Of a DNA stretch of 64,000 nt, positions 1-11,086 are shown in pieces. This DNA is from Pachyseris speciosa (Eukaryota; Cnidaria; Anthozoa; Scleractinia; Pachyseridae): the NCBI GenBank assembly GCA_016490735.1, contig JAEMWC010000376.1:197501-261500 (forward strand). The letters are read 5' to 3'. The position numbers and the translations under genes were made by a program. Numbering within the stretch: position 1 is the stretch's first letter; the number at the start of each line of letters is the position of its first letter. The notes below the pieces were generated by a model. It saw only the letters and a list, made by a program, of their open reading frames with translations. It ran no database searches and was not told where the DNA came from.

Positions 1-946
1 AGGATTCAATTAGTTCTGGAAATCCCCACTCTTGCCAGTTATCATCGAGACGAACCAGGTCTGCTCGAATGTCAGGTATCTTATCAAGCGTTCCACGCAC
101 AAACCCTCCAATTTCCTTAATCTTCCCCATGGTCTCTAGTACTTGTATGTGACTTGTTAACTTCTCATGGAATTCATGAATTTTAGCTGGATCCACACCA
201 TGAATTGTGGACAGTCCAATAATACATTGCATGTGTGCGTTTGCCACCTCACTGGATTTACCATACTTGGTTTTTAAAATATGTTTTGCCCGTTCATACC
301 CTTCGGTTGTGAAGGGAAGTCCGTCGATGGATGCGCGGACACTGGGTACCAGTAGCTCCTTCAGGTAAGAAAACTTCGCTACTTGAGTTAGCTTGGCTTT
401 GTCGATTTCAGTTTCAAACTGACTCCAAAATCTTGTCCAATCAAGAAAGGTTCCTTGAAACTTTGATATCTCAAGCTTCGGTAATTTCGCTCCAATGCTG
501 CTAGAATTCTCTGAATCCTCTAAGGACGTTTTCACTGATTTCTCGAGTTTCGCACGCGCTTGAAATTTGACCTTTTCCAACTTGATTTCTTCATCCAAGA
601 TTCGTTTCTGTTTTTCTTCTTCGCGTTTCTCCTCTTCGGCTGACCTAATATCAGCGGCTACATGCCTTACTTGTTTGAGAGTCCCTTCAAATTTATCGAT
701 TTGGGCTTCCAGATTTTCCGACCAGCTTCTAATCTCCGCAAGGTCCTCGTTGTTTTCGATTCGCAATTCCTGAACTTGCAATTTAAGCTGATGTGTTTTG
801 TCAATAATAGATTCTAAAGCACTCCCATGTCTCTCGATAGCCTTTACATCTTCGGTTTCGAGTATTTTCTCGGTATCTTCTACGGTAAGCTTAAGCATTT
901 TCAGCTTACCTTCGATCTTCTCTTGCAATGTTTTGATTTCGCTCAT
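1..946 (-). CDS. BEL/Pao retrotransposon gag-like protein, partial
   Basis: An open minus-strand frame starts at the ATG at 946-944 and runs off the window edge with no stop (about 315 codons). The first ~130 residues are charged and coiled-coil-like, rich in E and K. They are followed by a segment of the DUF1759 type found in BEL/Pao Gag: a KLEISKFQG start, then LDWTRFWSQF, then a GLPFTTEGYERAKHIL segment. An LTR and primer-binding site lie directly upstream, which fits the 5' end of a BEL/Pao element. The role is nucleocapsid formation of a retroelement particle. The frame is undamaged in the visible part, so the copy may be young. It probably sits antisense in an upstream intron of SRP68 (inference). 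Confidence 0.82.
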   Translation of the reverse strand, partial: MSEIKTLQEKIEGKLKMLKLTVEDTEKILETEDVKAIERHGSALESIIDKTHQLKLQVQELRIENNEDLAEIRSWSENLEAQIDKFEGTLKQVRHVAADIRSAEEEKREEEKQKRILDEEIKLEKVKFQARAKLEKSVKTSLEDSENSSSIGAKLPKLEISKFQGTFLDWTRFWSQFETEIDKAKLTQVAKFSYLKELLVPSVRASIDGLPFTTEGYERAKHILKTKYGKSSEVANAHMQCIIGLSTIHGVDPAKIHEFHEKLTSHIQVLETMGKIKEIGGFVRGTLDKIPDIRADLVRLDDNWQEWGFPELIES

Positions 947-1025
947 GTTGACATTTGGTCCGTGAACCTTTGTGTTGTGAATTCCTCTCGTCGCTTGTTT
1001 TAGAACTCTCCTTTTCTCCGGAACC

Positions 1026-1043
1026 GTCCTGGCAGGGTCGCCA
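1026..1043 (-). other. Primer-binding site, tRNA-Arg type
   Basis: Minus-strand TGGCGACCCTGCCAGGAC lies 4 nt inside the LTR end. It begins with TGG, the complement of a tRNA CCA end, and resembles the tRNA-Arg-primed sites known in BEL/Pao elements. The tRNA identity is inferred, not aligned. Confidence 0.55.
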
Positions 1044-1047
1044 CTTT

Positions 1048-1252
1048 TGTCGCGATGATTCCTTGACACCAGCTAACCTTTAACCGCGTTTATTCACCTA
1101 CTGATTTACATCGCACTCATCAAACACGCTCACTATTTTTTCTTTTGCTCTACCACACTCCCTCGTGCTCACTAGACTGGTTGAAACCGGTTTCTATGAC
1201 GTCACGTTTCGCGTCACGCAATTGTCACGTTTTCTGTTCCGACAAGATCACA
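1048..1252 (-). mobile_element. 5' LTR of the BEL/Pao element
   Basis: Read on minus, the segment begins TGTGATCTTG and ends CGCGACA, so it has TG...CA ends and a length of 205 bp. It precedes a primer-binding site and the gag frame. The partner LTR is outside the window, so the limits rest on the TG/CA ends and the PBS position only. Confidence 0.6.
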
Positions 1253-2384
1253 TTAATTTGTGAGGTATCCTTATCACTCCAGCCACATCCCACAAGCTTT
1301 AAATGTTTTTACTGCTTATAAAATTATGTACTATTATTACATAGGTTTTGTTTCTTTTACTATACAGTACACCTTTGAGTTTGGTGGTTCCTGCCAATAT
1401 GCAGGGCATGTGACAAAACTGAGGCAAAAGTCTCCTTATGAAACTTTTATCCAGGTGGCCATCCCGCTGTCCATTGGATGGTCAATTATAAGTGGGCAAG
1501 ATTCTGGACAGCATGTCAGGCACTGCTCATCAGTGATCATTCACAATTATCCCAAGCTATGTGCTGTAAAGAGAGTGTTAAAATATAATGCTTGCATTTG
1601 TTTTTATTTTTTTATTTATTTATTACAATTCATGACAACTTATTCTACTAATGAGAAAAAAAATAAATTAGTAAATAAAGGAGCCATTGGAGTTGCACAA
1701 AAGAGCCAGAGACCCCATACAAGGCGCAACACCATAAATACTATTAATACTTGAGAAAACTTGCTTACTTGCTTTTAAAATTTCCTTCACATTTCTGAAC
1801 TTGCTTTACATTGATAAAAACACCAGAGACTTCACAATGCTAGCAAACATTCACTTATTGTTCAAAGTTGGCGCCATTTTTGATTGCCGAATCATAAATT
1901 AATGTACCTGGCTACAGTCTTGAAATATCTGTTAACACACAGTGTTGTCCATTTTCCTTTAATGTAATACCAGTAAGTTGACATGTAAATTTACACCCAG
2001 TTTTGGTAAAATTACATGGAGAAGGAAAATCTGCGACTATTGCTACTCCGAAATGCAGGAAATGTGTCTAAAAGGCTTCAATTTTTCAAAAATGTTCTGA
2101 GGGAGCAAGCTCCCTAACTCCTTTAAGGAAGAATGTGCCTTTGGCATGATCAATCATCACAGCTGAAAAATTTGGATGGCCATCCACCATATTGTGGTAA
2201 AAAGTTTGCTCCCTGTAGCTCAGTGGTAGAGTGTCTGACTGTTGTGCAGTAGTTTATGGATTCAGTAACTTCCATCTGGGAATCAGATTTTTCTTTAACA
2301 CATGCTCTTGACATGTTGAATAAATAATATAACATCTTTCTCCTTTCATGACTGAGTTTAATTTTGACTTTTCTATTCACCAAG
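1253..2384. other. Presumed SRP68 intron sequence
   Basis: No coding exon with SRP68 similarity is visible here. The N-terminal ~85-90 residues of SRP68 expected before the exon at 2385 were looked for and not found. Apart from a tRNA-like fragment at 2208-2280 and an AT-rich stretch at 1600-1680, nothing was recognised. Confidence 0.4.
2208..2280 (+). repeat. Degenerate tRNA-derived fragment
   Basis: The segment contains TAGCTCAGTGGTAGAG, a good A-box/D-arm sequence, followed ~45 nt later by a poor B-box (GGATTCAGTAAC). The arms do not fold into a complete tRNA. It is best read as a SINE head or tRNA pseudogene. Confidence 0.4.
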
Positions 2385-5300
2385 GTATTTACATATTCCT
2401 CTAATGGATGCTGAGAGAGCTTGGAGCCATGCCATGGAGCTGAAACTCCTGGCTAACACTGAACTGCGCAAAAAGTTTCATTACATCAGAAGACTGCGTA
2501 AGGCTGCAAGCCATGCAGGTCAGCTGGAAGAACTGTGTTACGCTGAAACTTGTGATGCAAGGACTAAACTGGAAGCCCAGGTACATGTTCATCAAATTAA
2601 TTATAAGAATTACATTTGTTAATCAAAATGATGCAAGAATTTTGAATGAAAGGAACTGTTTTGTTCATTCTATATGAAAAAATGTAAGTTTTTTTGATAA
2701 TAATATTGACAGTGTAAGCACGTTTTTTCTCTTTGTTAACATCAATGCTGTCTCTACCATTTTACCATATCTATTTTTTGAAATGACATTGATCACAGTG
2801 TTATTGTTGTGGTTGCTAAAGTTGTCCATTAGAAATTTCTATTCAAGGGTACAAATAGTCACCAGCAAACATATCTGACAAACTCGGATGTCATGGACAT
2901 CTATGATGTGACAGCAACATAATGAAATTTATCATTAGAGGCTATCATTAAGTGTCATTTTTTGATTGTTTAAACAGGCATATGCCTCCTTTATGAAAGG
3001 CAGTGTCAGCTTTGAGTTGCAGAACTGGAAAGAAGCTCTTGAATTGTTTCGCCAAGCCAAGTAAGCCAATCAGTCATTGTCACTTTTACCTTTATTTGCT
3101 ACACTGTACATGTACTGTGTATGTGGTTAAAAAATGTGTACCGGTAAAGTGCTCAAGACTGATGTGTACCTTACTTGTTTTTTCATATGATACAGGACAA
3201 TCTATGAGAAACTAGCTGGTGCATTTTCTGAGGAGCAGCGAGGCATGTATTTGCAGAGGGTTGAAGAAATCACACCCAACATCAGCTACTGTGCATACAA
3301 TCTTAAAGAGGGAACCACAGATATTAATGACCTGATGCAGCTGAGGCTGAGTGCAACTGCTGCTGGAGGCACACATGATCCAGTGTTAACAGCCAAGATT
3401 GATGTAAGCCAAAATACGTAAACAAGTAAAAAGGTTCCACATCAATGTTATACATGCGACTGAACTAGTCTAGCTCATAGGAGTCCAGACTACAAAGGGT
3501 CTCATCTGTATTACCCGGCTCTTGTTAATGTTGTTTAGTGATTTTGTACATGCACAGATGGATACTATAAACCCCAAATGCTCTGTGGTTCGTTTTGTGT
3601 TGTCATATAAATATTGGTTTGGGTGATGGTAGCTGACATGCATAGTAAAGATGAAATATATCAGTTAGGGCCAAATACAGGTGTAATATGATATGGAAAA
3701 CTAAAAGACTTGCCAGTAGGTAATGATTAGTAAACTAAGATGAAATAAATTTTTTACCACAGTTGCTAGTAATCTTGCAATCTGATTGGCTAATTTGCTG
3801 TTGTCCATAAGAGTCTAGACAATGATGCTTGCATCAATGTGTCACCTAATGCCTTTTTCATTTTATTTTATGTTGATGTTGTGGTAAAAAAAAAACAAAT
3901 GGAATGTGATTTAGCGTTGTCTGTACTCTTATCGACAATGATGTTTGTCAGTGGTCAAAAGTTGTTGTGGACTGTGATGACCAATATCATTGTCAATAAG
4001 AGTACAGACAATACTAAACCACATTCCATTTGTTAAATATCAGTTATGGCCAAATAATATGATATGGAAAACTAAAAGGCTTGCCAGTAATGATTAGTAA
4101 ATATGAAATAAAAATTGTATCAGTTAGGGCCTAATAATATGATATGGAAAAATAAAAGGCTTTCCAGAAATGATGTGCCCAGGAAAGTAACAATGTTTGA
4201 AAATGAATGCAAAGTAATGACTACTTTGTGTAAAATAACTTCTAAACATGATGGAAAACAATTTATTAACACAGAAAAACAGTAGCAAACTCTATAACAA
4301 GAACATTGAAAGTGTACTGAAACAAATACTTTAAACTTGCCAGATGAGTATTATCGTACCAAAGACTTTGTTGGGTGGAATGAAGAATACATTACAGTTC
4401 ATGTTTTTACACAGTATTTAACTTAGATTATGGGACTTTACTGTTGTTCTTTCACTCTTGCTGAAAACTCCCCATTTCAAATACAGATTTCCAATTCAAT
4501 ATTGAGACTTTAGAAGAGATAATCTGTAACAAGGAAACAACTATTTTTCCTTTTTAGGAAGTCATTGCTCAAACACGAGACAAAGAAGCAGCCAGCATGA
4601 CAGAGGTGACCTGGCGTGGCCACACTGTGCCAGTGAAGAATGAGAAAGTACGTTCATTCATATTGCATGCTCAGCAAAGTGCCAGAGAATTGGACCGAGC
4701 TGACACACTAGACAGCAAGTTGAGCTTGTATGATAGTCTACTGATGGAGTGTAAAGATGCTCTGCAAGCTGTTAAGGATGAGTTGAAGGGGGATTCAGTA
4801 AGTGCTGACATAAAATTTATTATCTACAGTCTTTGTGTTTGTCAGTCTTTTACTCAGTTTGCTAGATGTACAGTTACTTTGATTTCAGTCGCTATTCATA
4901 CATGTACATTCCACTTCATTTCAGTGGTGTGCTTCTCAAAACTTATGAAAACATTTGAACCTGAATAACTACATTTGATTTTTAATAATTCTGAAAAGCC
5001 CTTCAAGATAAAGAAATACATTGAGCTAGTTTAGATGACAAATACCAACAATCAAAAGAAAATAGGTGAAAAGCTGAAACTCTTCGAGTGTTTTGAAGCC
5101 AAATTCTTTTTCCCTGAGTAACAGTGCTATTTTTAAAAAAGTAAGGTATGAGAGTGGTTTCTTTTTGGCTTCAGAATCTTACATTACCTTACTTATTTTA
5201 TTTGTTTTGCAGGGCTCTAGCAAGACCCGTTCTCAAAAGACTGAGACACAACTCGGAAACATGCAATTCCTTCATGTGTACATTACTTACATCCGGCTGA

Positions 5301-8300
5301 GTAAAACTGTGGAAAGGAACTTGCTTATGGCCGAGTCCATGAGGAACAATTTGCCATCTGTTCTGCAAAATTCTATAGAGGAAGTGGCTGCAGAACCTAG
5401 CTCTGCAGGCAGAAAGGTTTCTAAACCCGAGGACCTTGTGCGAATATATGACACTATTTTACAGGTAATCTTCCCTAATTTCGTGATTTCATGTCAAAAT
5501 TACTCTTACCACGTGTTTAAACTTCAAGAAACTGTGTAGAGTGATCTAGAGTCTCCTCAAAAAGAGACCAAAATAATAATGGAAGACAAAGGTCTAAGAA
5601 TTTTTTCGCAACTAATGAAAATCAGCAATGAAACTAATGAAAATCAATAGTTATTCAGTTCTCAATAATTGAAAATCCTCACATAACCATTACAGTGTCA
5701 TGTAACACTCCTTCTTTTGTGTGGCTTCCAACGTAATGGCTGTACAGGAGAAGCCAAGCAAAGGAAAGCTTTCATGGACTCTCAACAAAAGTTTGAGAGG
5801 GTTCAAATACGACGAGAGCTTGTGAGAGTGATTAGAGTCGTCAATAGTGATGAGAGTTTCAGGCCAAACGAGTATGAGCATCTGCTATACTTCTTTAATT
5901 AGTGAATTGAATGGTCAGTGTAATGGCTTTTGTAGCAGAAGGTGTTTCGTTTTTTGCAAAAATCAATGTTGCTCATCAGAATGGTTTGCTATAATTATAG
6001 ATGATACAAATGTAGCGGTCTTAGCAACTTGCCTTATTTTTTATCTTTTAGAACCTGTCCGACATGGCTGAATTACCTGGGATTGATCAAGACTTGAATT
6101 TCTCCAAAGAGATTGCGGCTAAAATGCTGCAATACAAAGCCCAAAGGTATGAATGAACCTACTGAACAAAAGCACTTCACCCAGCCATTGTGAGAATCGT
6201 AATAGAGTTGACAACTGTGTGCCAAATACATTGACTTTCTATCCATTTGCAGCATGCGTTAACAGTTGAACCTGTATTAAGCGGTCACTCTCGGGATATG
6301 GCTTAGTTACCGCTTAATACAGGTTGCACAGAATACACGTCAAACATAAAAACCAAAGGACCTCAAAAAATTAGTTACTTGGTTAAAGTGCCTATGAAAT
6401 AAAAAAACAAGTTTGGTTTATATGTTTGTTCATATCGTTATTAAACCAAAAACCCGGTTTGAAACGCCCGAAACCTCCATGTAAGATTTTTCTGGCCTGA
6501 AAGTTTGCATGTGACCGATTCTTGCGCTCGGTCAAACACTCAGATTACACCGGAAATGACGTACTTGGTGGTTTCACAGACATCAGCTTCATGGCGGAGA
6601 AGGGAAGAAAGAGAGGTTGCATTAACCATTGCTCTGCCTGTGGACCAAATCTTGCAAATTGTGGCAACAAGACTGGATCACCGGGAATTCCAATGCATTA
6701 CTTTCCGTCTGAAGAAAATTTGCAGAATAAATGGACTCGATTTGTCCGCCTTCATCGAAAAGATTTCATCCCGAAGAAGAGCTCTTGTTTGTGTTTGAAC
6801 AGTGGATTTCGAGGAAAGCTGTTTTGAGCGCAAGCCCGTCCTTAGTTCTGCAGACTGACAATGGTCGAACCATTGAGTTGAAGAGAAACCTAATTAAAGG
6901 CTCCATTCCCACCAACTATGTTCCCACTATAAAGGATACGGCGGTCCCTCTTAAGTCTCCTCTTAACTGACCGAAAGTGACGGAAAGTAAGTGAGAAGTT
7001 GGTATCATTGAAGTAAAAGATTACCGCGTGTTACCGGTATTTGATATGTACAGGACTGCAAATGACAGATATTTAATATGTTAGCTTCGTGCCTTCGTTG
7101 TTTGGAACAGTCCAGGCTTTCTTGGTTTGGAAACAGAAAAAAGGAGAGCTAGTTATTTGGTTGTTCTGACTTAGGATGATTTCATTTCACACGGCGAAGA
7201 TGAGTTTTCGTCCTGTATTTTTGCATTTGATGAAGTGTTCATTTTGAAATATATTTCGAAAACTGAACTGTGAATTTGTAGTAACTGAAGGTGAGAACAG
7301 TAAGTGGCCATCGTTTGCAAATATTACGTCGACTTAAAGCAAATGTTATAAGGGGCTATGATTTGTGAGTTTCGGTTTTATTTGTAGCGCGTGTTCATGT
7401 CGAATCACACTATCAATTGTGAATTCGGTTCATTGGCTTAAAGAACGAAAAATGTTATACATGTAGCGTGTGCTTTCATATCGAATCACGCTATCAGTTA
7501 TTGTGAATTCGGTTTATTGGCTTAAAGAACAAAGAATATTATCTACAGTGTGTGGGTATGTAGCACGTGTTTTCATGTCGAATCACCCTATCAATTTTGA
7601 TGTTTTAATTACTTTCCATTAAATTTACTCATTTCGGCGCTTGCTTCGGAAGAATATTACAGATCTTGCGAATGTGTTTTCATGTCGAATCATGCCTATT
7701 GTGAATTCATTTTGATGTTGCGTACCGCGTAGCCGCGGAGCCAGCTACGCAGAAGTCTGAGTAGAATTAAATACTTTCTGCGTACCGTGTAGCCGGCTGC
7801 GTGGAAAATTATTCGAGTGGCAGAGTATTCTGCAGTTAAGCCGTCCTTCGAATCTGCTTTGCAGACCTGCTGCAGATGGACCATCCTCATCCGCTTCCGT
7901 ATCTTCTTCATCGCTTCTATGGGCAAGTGGCTCTTCGGCGTGCTGTTGGACATGTCCAACCACCTCCATTTCATCCGGTGTTTCGCTTTCCGATTCTTCT
8001 CCGCTGGAATTAGACGTATTCGAGTCCACAGAAGACAAAATATCGTCACTTTCGGACATGGTTCCCACTTTCCAACGAACGACTAGCAACTGTAATCTCA
8101 ACAAAATCTCGACCGTACGACCGAACTTACGGAGCTCACTGAATTCCAAGAGAGATGAAGTGTAATCACCAACTATACGTCATCAACGCGAAACTCGTCA
8201 CCAGTCTCCGCAGACACCATTTTGGCTTTTTGAGGCAATTTTCTTTACGTAAAATTTCATCCGCCATTCTTGAAAAAGGACATTTAGACCTGTAAATTTG

Positions 8301-10409
8301 TGCAAAAAAAAAAAAAAATTAACATGGAATGACAAAGTAGAACACAGTGTGAAAAAGAACCAACAAAACAAAAACGTCAAGTTCCTACAGTCAGTATTGG
8401 TATTATATTTGAGTGAGAGACCGTTTAATACAGGTCAAGACAACAGAAACAGCTCGTTGGGACTTAATAAAGGGTGACCGCGACCGCTTAATCGAGGTGA
8501 TCGCTTATTAGAGGTCAAAATTACAAATAAGGGAAGTAATTTTTAGGACTGAGACAACTGGTCGCTTAATAGAGGGTGACCGCTTAATACAGTGTCGCTT
8601 AATACAGGTTCGACCGTAATTTTGTTTAAATCGTCTTTCTACTTTGTTTCTTGAAGGTGTTTATTTGTAGCCCATTCGTATCTGTTAGCTAAGAAATGGC
8701 GTGAAGCGCTGTCATTGTATTCCCGTGTACTAAGTCACGCAACATCTGCCATCACGCACTTCCAGGAAATAGACTCACCTCAAACTCAGGTATGTTGCAT
8801 TGTTATTATTTCGCCAAATTCGACGGTTTGTTCACTGAGTCAGTTCATTGACAGTATTGTTCACCTGGTATGGCATGGTGTGGAATTGTTTATCTGACAT
8901 CCCGTCAAACAACTTGCTAGACTGTTCCAGGCGTTCAGATTGTGGGAAGCGGAGAAAATCGTCGCGAGAGTGAAACACTGATGTTACGACCCAGTTTCTC
9001 GAGGGCCCCAGTCTCTCCTCGTTATCCCCTTTGTTTGCAACGTCTTTCATTCTCACGATAAATGTCGCCGTTCCCCTCAATCTGAACACCTGCAACAGGC
9101 AAAACCATTGGCGAAAATGAAGTGAATTCCTTCATCACCCCTTTCTTGGTTCTATTCTACACATAGCACTTTTGATATAATATCATGCATTCAAGCGACA
9201 ACCTGTTCCAGTGAGTAACTGACTCATGTAGTTTAAGCCAAACGCTTCAGACATTTTCTGTGTTCTCGTCGCTGCTTTATCATTGCCCTCTTATAGAGTA
9301 TTTCAGCGTCTCGTTTTCCTCTCCCAAAGGTAATAAACAGTCTCCAGGAACTGGTATCCCAGGCCAGAGGGTTCAAATGCTCAGCTCATGCCTCGTATAT
9401 CTTAGGTAAGTGGTTCTGTTCAGTATGCAAAAACTGTCATGAAAGGGAAGTGCAATCAGTTGAGATGTTTTGTGTTAACAATGTGTGCTTACATGGCTTC
9501 GATTGAACTTTAAGCCGTGAAGTACGTGCGTTTGCCAGGCTGTGTTGTTTTGTGGCAAACGGACGTGTTTTAGGCGTGCCAGTTAGGGCTTTATTGTTGC
9601 GTTACCTTGAAGACACCTCAGTTTAGTCGGTATCGAATATCATGATGATTCATTTCCTTGACAGAGAGAGAAGTTGTTGCAGACGAAATGGCTGATATGT
9701 CTTTGAATGAGAAGGTACGATACTTTATTTTCACATTTACTTGAATAAATTAAGGATCTGAGGCCCCAGAATTCTGTAAACAAGCATCCCCTTTTTCTTA
9801 ACCCCCACTAGATGTTGTAGGTTTCTGGTTTACAGGAAGGGATTTATCGTTCCCGTTCTTCCATCCGCTCTTTTACTCATAATCATATTTCAATCTTGTA
9901 TGTGTCTCCATCGGGTGACCTTTGTAAAGGTCCTGGCAAAAGAGGACATATTCGTGTTGCGGACACAAAGGTTTCCCTATTTGCCCGCGCGCAACATTTG
10001 TTGCGGACATTCGCTCTGACGAACGGGAAACGTAAGCTTTTTGAATCTCTTTACGGTACTCAATTTACATTATCAACTTCGTTGATAAACCAGATTTTAG
10101 TTAATTAGAATCTAGCTGTTTACACTATGTGGTCTCACTCGAGACCAGTTTGTCTTATTTCCGTTTTCGGTCTTTTAGCCTCTGAGCGCCCGTTTGGATC
10201 ACTATGTAACTGACCCGTCTCTCACAAGCAAGAAGCCCCAAGTAACTGCATTCCCACCTGACTTTGAACCAGTTCCCTGCAAGCCTCTGTTCTTTGACTT
10301 GGCTCTCAATCAGGTCCAGTTTCCCTCTTTGGCCCACAGATCGGAGGAGAAGAAAGCGGCTGGTCTTGCTGGTTACTTCAAGGGTTGGCTTTGGGGATCT
10401 GGCAGCTAA
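2385..10409 (+). CDS. SRP68: Signal recognition particle subunit SRP68 (5' end outside window)
   Basis: Ten exons: 2385-2580, 2978-3060, 3196-3403, 4558-4797, 5213-5464, 6052-6146, 8657-8789, 9330-9405, 9665-9714, 10179-10409. All junctions are GT-AG and the phases agree throughout; the last exon ends TAA. The product (~520 residues here) matches animal SRP68: MDAERAWSHAMELK and KLEAQAYASFMKG in the N-terminal RNA-binding, TPR-like part; ISYCAYNL and VTWRGHTVPV in the middle; PCKPLFFDLALNQV near the C-terminus, the region that contacts SRP72. SRP68-SRP72 binds SRP RNA in the ribonucleoprotein that targets ribosomes making secretory proteins to the ER. Compared with the ~627-residue human protein, about 90 N-terminal residues are missing, and no exon for them was found between 1253 and 2384. 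The 6147-8656 intron hosts a DNA transposon and 3404-4557 a foldback; the other introns look ordinary. Confidence 0.95.
3658..4180 (+). repeat. Three ~60-85 bp direct repeats around a palindrome
   Basis: The block TATCAGTTAGGGCCAAATA...GATATGGAAAACTAAAAG occurs at about 3658-3745, 4036-4117 and 4118-4180, with small indels. Copies two and three are adjacent; a hairpin element separates copy one from copy two. All lie in one SRP68 intron. Confidence 0.6.
3894..4034. repeat. Foldback (MITE-like) element, ~141 bp
   Basis: The left arm starts AACAAATGGAATGTGATTTA and the right arm ends ACCACATTCCATTTGTT, its reverse complement with few changes. The inner parts also pair (TGTCTGTACTCTTATCGACA against TGTCAATAAGAGTACAGACA). 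The loop is short. Probably a non-autonomous transposon; no certain target duplication is visible. Confidence 0.6.
6591..6970 (+). pseudogene. Broken THAP-type zinc-finger frame
   Basis: From ATG 6591 the frame reads MAEKGRKRGCINHCSACG, then MHYFPSEE, then NKWTRFVRLHRKDFIPKK and SSCLC. This is the layout of a THAP DNA-binding domain: an early Cys pair, a central Trp-containing block, then Cys-x2-His expected. The frame is lost at about 6795-6805. Later blocks continue in other frames (DFEESCFERKPVL, then TIELKRNLIKGSIPT), so there are at least two frameshifts. It lies inside the transposon at 6263-8618. Confidence 0.6.
7745..8059 (-). CDS. Acidic hypothetical protein inside the transposon
   Basis: A minus-strand frame from the ATG at 8059-8057 begins MSESDDILSSVDSNTSNSSG and stays very rich in E, D and S for ~70 residues before ending after ~105 codons. 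Acidic starts like this are common on transposon-borne cnidarian proteins. No domain is recognised. It may be the first exon or a remnant of a second transposon gene. Confidence 0.3.
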   Translation of the reverse strand: MSESDDILSSVDSNTSNSSGEESESETPDEMEVVGHVQQHAEEPLAHRSDEEDTEADEDGPSAAGLQSRFEGRLNCRILCHSNNFPRSRLHGTQKVFNSTQTSA

Positions 10410-10429
10410 AAATGGTTATGAATTGAAGT

Positions 10430-10435
10430 AATAAA
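10430..10435 (+). terminator. Polyadenylation signal of SRP68
   Basis: AATAAA lies 21 nt after the SRP68 stop codon and is followed by a T-rich, then GT-rich stretch (TTGTTGTGTGTTG). This is a very short 3' UTR. No competing signal was noted nearby. Confidence 0.65.
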
Positions 10436-11086
10436 ACATAAAGTTTATTTCCTGGCAGAAATACTTTTGTTGTGTGTTGTATGTAGTAAGGTATCAAAGC
10501 AGCAGTATCAGAACCAAAAGCTAGAAATGGTATTCTCGAACCTTTTTGGGAAAGCTGCGACTAAATACTAAATAATTCAGCGCAACAAGGGTCAGCTAAT
10601 TTCTTTTTAAACTGCGCAGTGAGGAATTTCCTTCCCCTTATAAGTTAATGGTTAGCCCCAAGCTAAATATTTTGAAACAGTCATTGCGTAATGAGACCGA
10701 GTTTAGCTCTATAAATAATATAAAGACACCAGCTGAATGCCAAATGAACAGGTGATTGCTTAAGAAAAAACCGCAGAATTGTAATTCATTTATTTGGTGT
10801 AAAGCTCCTCAGATTATCCGATGATGCTCGCAGATTATCTCGTTATGAATTGAAAGCATCATTATTCTTTTCAGCAAGACTTTGGGCACACTAGCCTAAT
10901 GTATTTCTCACTTTTATAGCGTACTTTCTTAAAAGACTATTAGAAATCATAGAAAATGAATTTAAGTGATGAACTTAGAGGACGAGAAACGCGCGCTTTA
11001 TTAGCATTACTTGACAAAAATTCCTCGTCTTTCGTTGTGGTATAACTACCCAAAGCACATTCACAGGGTACCACTCGGGACACCGA
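10436..11086. other. Intergenic, nothing recognised
   Basis: Low-complexity-free, AT-rich sequence between the SRP68 poly(A) signal and the LINE remnant. No exon, RNA gene or clear repeat boundary was seen. Confidence 0.4.

Larger units (their letters stand above)
6263..8618. mobile_element. DNA transposon with THAP remnant in an SRP68 intron
   Basis: The left end reads CAGTTGAACCTGTATTAAGC and the right end is nearly its reverse complement, CGCTTAATACAGGTTCGACC. The motif CCGCTTAATA(C/G)AGG recurs several times just inside both ends (about 6305-6325 and 8420-8600), a subterminal-repeat design. The ~2.35 kb element encloses a broken THAP-domain frame on plus and an acidic frame on minus. THAP domains occur in P-element and Kolobok transposases, so either superfamily is possible. 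The target-site duplication is not clear. Confidence 0.6.

Noticed and set aside
1260..1754. 164-codon plus-strand frame next to the BEL LTR
   Set aside because: Composition looks like translated AT-rich non-coding DNA, with no domain and no SRP68 similarity.
7696..8049. 117-codon minus frame
   Set aside because: Shadow of the acidic frame at 7745-8059 in a different phase.
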